The notes under the pieces were generated by a model. It searched no databases and had not been told where the DNA came from. It worked only from the letters and a program-made list of their open reading frames with translations. From Aulostomus chinensis (lineage: Eukaryota > Chordata > Actinopteri > Syngnathiformes > Aulostomidae), in assembly GCA_037954235.1 (NCBI GenBank), contig JBBMOA010000001.1, positions 28,845,074 through 28,909,073 on the forward strand: 64,000 nt of DNA. Reading direction: 5' to 3'. The position numbers and the translations under genes were made by a program. This document shows, piece by piece, positions 61,035 through 64,000 of the stretch. Numbering within the stretch: position 1 is the stretch's first letter; each line of letters opens with the position of its first letter.

Positions 61035-62392
61035 AACAAAGCCTTGGGACCAAGACAGGAATTGGAACCTGTGCAGGTCCAGACCCATACTGAAGTTGGT
61101 GGAGACAATTGTTTCAACCAGGGACTGAATGAAAAGACTTGCCCAGACTCCTGCTCGCTCTTCTGAACCGACCCCTCATCTCTGTGTGGAGTAAACATCA
61201 GAGGTGGGGGGTGCAGGTTCTGCTTTGACCTCCTGACCTCCTGGGTAAAGCAGTGGAGATGTTGAGCTTGAAGGAGTTGACGGCCTCCTTCATCTTCTCA
61301 TTGGTTTGCTAAACTCAGCATCATGAAATGTTGCTGAAATTCAACATGTCAGCTGAGGCCAGAGATTCCTGCGTTCCCTGAGTCCTTGAGTGTCGTCTCT
61401 GTTGTTTGAAAGCACAAAGCTGTTCCTGATGGTCCAGTGTGTCAGATTCTGGGCTCCCACAGCTGTAACTGGGGTTTGAGCTCCGTTAAGGGACTGGTTT
61501 TGTGGAGAGAACCAAGCAGAAGAATTGACAGTTTCAGCAGGAAAGGTGACCATTGCTCCACAACCTCAGTCCCAGGATTCATTCCTGCCTCACCCAGCAT
61601 GGCCCTATGATCAACAGAAATGAACTGCCAGTGGAGGTCCTCAGTAATCCAGGTCATGGTTTCTCTAGATTGCTGTGTTGTAGTCAGGACACTTGCAAAT
61701 ATCAGCCTCTTTCCTCCATGATCTCTCATTCTTTCTGTTCTCTCCATTTCTCCTCTTCGTTTCTACTCCTTGCTGACTGTTGTTCCTCATTTGTGGCAGA
61801 GTTCAGTCAGTGGACCAGACATTTTGCCACTACACTGTCCATCATCAGGGCATTTAACATCCAGGACTGGCTCCCAGATCATCGCCATGACCTCATCCCC
61901 TGCACCAGTGGACAGTTCATCAAGGATGGCAAACATGTGGGTCTCAATTCCCCTCCATCTTTGTAGGTTGGTTACATTTCCTCCTGGTCTTTAATCCATC
62001 TTTAGTTGACATTTTTCTGTTGAGCCCAGTTTGTTGACTGCCAGGCTGTCTTACTTTTCAATGGCACAGCAGCAGACAGCAAGAGGGTTGCTATGGTGCA
62101 GTTGGTAAAATCCCTATCAATGGTCTGCAGAAATATGCTGGGAGTTCTTTTTTATTATGAACCAGAATTCAAGGACTGACCAAGGAAACCACAGCACAGA
62201 ATTTAGAGATCAAAGAAAGAAATCAAAGACAGAACCTGAAGATCAGGAAATGGCACAGATCAATGAGATCCATGGACTCATCAGTGAAGGTTTTCTTTCA
62301 GGACATTTTCTACCCAGAGTGATAAAAGCAGCCAACACCTCCAGCACAGAGAGGAGAGACCTGCCACACCTCTCCAGAGACCTGGGACATGA
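61035..62392. other. No recognisable gene
   Basis: Overlapping frames (for example 61442-61747 minus and 61553-61966 plus) show no recognised motif. gacagtttcagcagg...gctccacaacctcag near 61525 echoes gacagttttggcagg...gctccacattcagg near 60635, a further trace of local duplication. Confidence 0.4.
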
Positions 62393-62474
62393 TGGCAGTG
62401 GTGGGCTTTGAACCCACGCTTCCTCAGAGACTGGAGCCTAAATCCAGCACCTTAGACCACTCAGCCACACTACC
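62393..62474 (-). tRNA. tRNA-Leu (TAG)
   Basis: Minus strand, 82 nt with discriminator A. Acceptor ggtagtg/cactgcc pairs throughout (one G-U, as is usual for this tRNA). D arm tggctgagtggtctaagg matches the type-II Leu pattern. The anticodon arm ctggatttaggctccag pairs perfectly with anticodon TAG. A long variable arm follows, then the T arm gtgggttcaaagcccac. The B box (ggttcaaagcc) departs from GGTTCGANTCC at two positions, and the variable arm is less well paired than usual. A TTTT on the minus strand lies ~66 nt downstream. Probably real, though activity is uncertain. Confidence 0.85.
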
Positions 62475-62699
62475 TCACTGAGCAGGTCAGTGAGTTGGTC
62501 TGCTAAAGGCATGTTGAACAGGAAGTAACAATGATTTCAAACTTATTCTGAAGGGTGACCCCTTCCCTCCCGTGGTCACAGGAAGTGACGACAGCACCGC
62601 TTGAAGAAGCCAGGAAAGAAATGGTAAAAGGACTCAATTTAAACAGAGCCTTTCTACCTCAGCATACCATGCTAGCAAACCTCCTTTTGTCTGGTTTGG

Positions 62700-62822
62700 A
62701 CGGACAGACAGACAGACAGACTACTTTATTAATCCCTTTTGGACGTTCCGCGAGGGAAATTGCACTCTCCTCAACATACATTCACAGCACTGTTACCATA
62801 GATTAGACTAAAAATAGCAAAG
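62700..62822 (-). mobile_element. Retroelement 3' tail
   Basis: cagacagacagacagactac followed by tttattaatcccttttggac and cgagggaaattgcact is the reverse complement of a LINE/SINE 3' end (..gggattaataaagtagtctgtctg). The GACA run is its terminal microsatellite. Orientation is minus. Confidence 0.65.
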
Positions 62823-62834
62823 AAGAAAAAACAA

Positions 62835-62838
<4 letters not shown>

Positions 62839-62906
<68 letters not shown>

Positions 62907-62950
62907 TATATATATGTATATGTATATATGTATATATGCATATATACATG
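62839..62950. repeat. (TA)n tract decaying into TATG/CATA
   Basis: About 26 perfect TA units, then interrupted tatatgtata repeats. Confidence 0.97.
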
Positions 62951-62999
62951 TGCGGGTGCCTGTGTGTACCTGGATGGTTATGTATATGTGCATAGTGAC

Positions 63000-63291
63000 A
63001 GGAATAATCATAATATTAATTGTTCTTAATTGTTATTATAACAATAATAATGATGATGATATAATATAATAATGATGATGATATAATATAAAACATATAA
63101 TAGTTATAATAAAATAATAATAGCAGTAGTAACAAGAATTATATAATAATAATAATACAAAATAATAAATGCTCATGATAATTATTATGAGCAAACAGAC
63201 ATTATGAACAAGCATTACAAACATTGTTCATTACAAACATTATGCTCATAAATAATAAATGCTCATAATAAAAAATAATAAAATAATTATG

Positions 63292-63342
<51 letters not shown>

Positions 63343-63345
63343 AAA
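63000..63345. repeat. AT-rich low-complexity region ending in (AAT)n
   Basis: Imperfect ATA/ATG/AAT repeats, with gatgatgatataatataata twice (about 63050-63090), and a pure AAT run at about 63292-63337. Confidence 0.9.
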
Positions 63346-63525
63346 AATAATGTACAGTCTCTTATATTGCACGAGTGTCCGGTTGTTATTGGGTTAAGCT
63401 GATGGTGCTCAGCCCTCTCCTACAGTCCTTCTGTTGGCCCTCCCCTCCTCCAGTGAGGAGTTTAACAGTTTAATGGCTCGGGGGATGAAGGAGGTCATCA
63501 GTCTGGTTGTTGTTTGGTGACTGTG
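63346..63525 (-). mobile_element. Retroelement 3'-UTR-like remnant
   Basis: gaggagtttaacagtttaat and ggctcgggggatgaaggagg correspond to a sequence often seen just upstream of the 3' tail at 62700-62822 in fish retroelements. Both are probably one minus-oriented copy split by the AT-rich microsatellites. Confidence 0.45.
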
Positions 63526-63537
63526 GATGAACACACA

Positions 63538-64000
63538 GGAGAAGTTGAGCATGAATCTGTGTTCCTGTTCACTTGAATACATGCAGGAGTGTGAGGTGGA
63601 AATACTACTGTTTATTTTTGTTCTGATTTCAGAACTGTTGACACAACGGTGTCAGATTAAAGCATCTCCACCTTCCAGATGCTGGTCTCCTTCTGGGGTC
63701 CTGACTGACCTCCATCTTGTGTTCTGGATCCACCTGAACCCAGCAGCTCCAGATCCCTTCACTCCCTTACAGGGATAGAAAATGGCTGCTGGATGGAAGT
63801 CCCCCAACTGTGGCTGTTCTGAAACTCTTCTCCTCAGTCACTCCTGAGTTGACACTGAGATGGAAACTCTGAGTATCAGGTTCAGAACAGCTGATCTGAG
63901 TTGGTCCAATCAACTGTGAGTGTGTTCACCTTGAGTGTCACACGTGCACAACCACCACAAAATGACATCATCAATGGAGCCCTGATACCACAAGTCACCA
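63538..64000. other. No recognisable gene
   Basis: Nothing recognised up to the window edge. Confidence 0.4.

Noticed and set aside
62157..62411. 84-codon plus-strand frame
   Set aside because: Its end overlaps the tRNA-Leu gene antisense, and its composition is unremarkable.

Overview
The window reads as vertebrate, most likely teleost fish, nuclear DNA. The evidence is spliced exons resembling laminin alpha-5, nuclear tRNA genes (initiator Met, Leu-TAG, Ala-like), long CA/TG, TA and AAT microsatellites, and fish-type dispersed repeats (Ty1/copia LTR element, LINE 3' ends, hAT/ZBED-like and Harbinger/ISL2EU-like DNA transposon remnants). There is no bacterial gene organisation. The species cannot be named from sequence alone.

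Region 1 (1-41915) is one uninterrupted satellite array, cut by the window's left edge. It is built from roughly 960 head-to-tail monomers of 43 or 44 bp, with stops in every frame and no other DNA inserted. Above the monomer level it is a nest of segmental duplications at several scales (for example 780, 1911, 3473, about 5.3 kb, 6159 and 8583 bp offsets). Some copies are almost identical by eye, so amplification looks recent. The last ~10 kb before the right edge is more diverged.

Region 2 (41916-48841) is a mosaic. It holds an hAT/ZBED-like fragment, a ~415 bp DNA transposon with terminal inverted repeats, a run of seven intron-separated exons resembling lama5 with several reading-frame lesions, and a minus-strand charged coiled-coil coding region broken by frame changes. 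One lama5 splice acceptor has been copied into a 65-bp minisatellite.

Region 3 (48842-50500) starts with a ~17-monomer outpost of the same satellite in the opposite orientation. A minus-strand Ty1/copia remnant abuts it (LTR, polypurine tract, reverse-transcriptase fragment). A TATA-containing possible promoter/first exon follows.

Region 4 (50500-56270) is mostly non-coding until the one large intact ORF of the window at 53640-55691. It encodes 683 residues: a triplicated coiled coil, nineteen perfect-length 12-residue repeats and a hydrophobic C-terminal tail. A degraded LINE 3' end and an AATAAA signal lie just downstream.

Region 5 (56270-64000) holds microsatellites, dispersed repeats and four tRNA-like loci, all on the minus strand: two decayed tRNA-Ala copies inside a duplicated ~280 bp block, a well-preserved initiator tRNA-Met and a tRNA-Leu(TAG). 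No operon-like or pathway-level cooperation is visible. The organising theme is satellite growth and decay next to broken genes and transposons.
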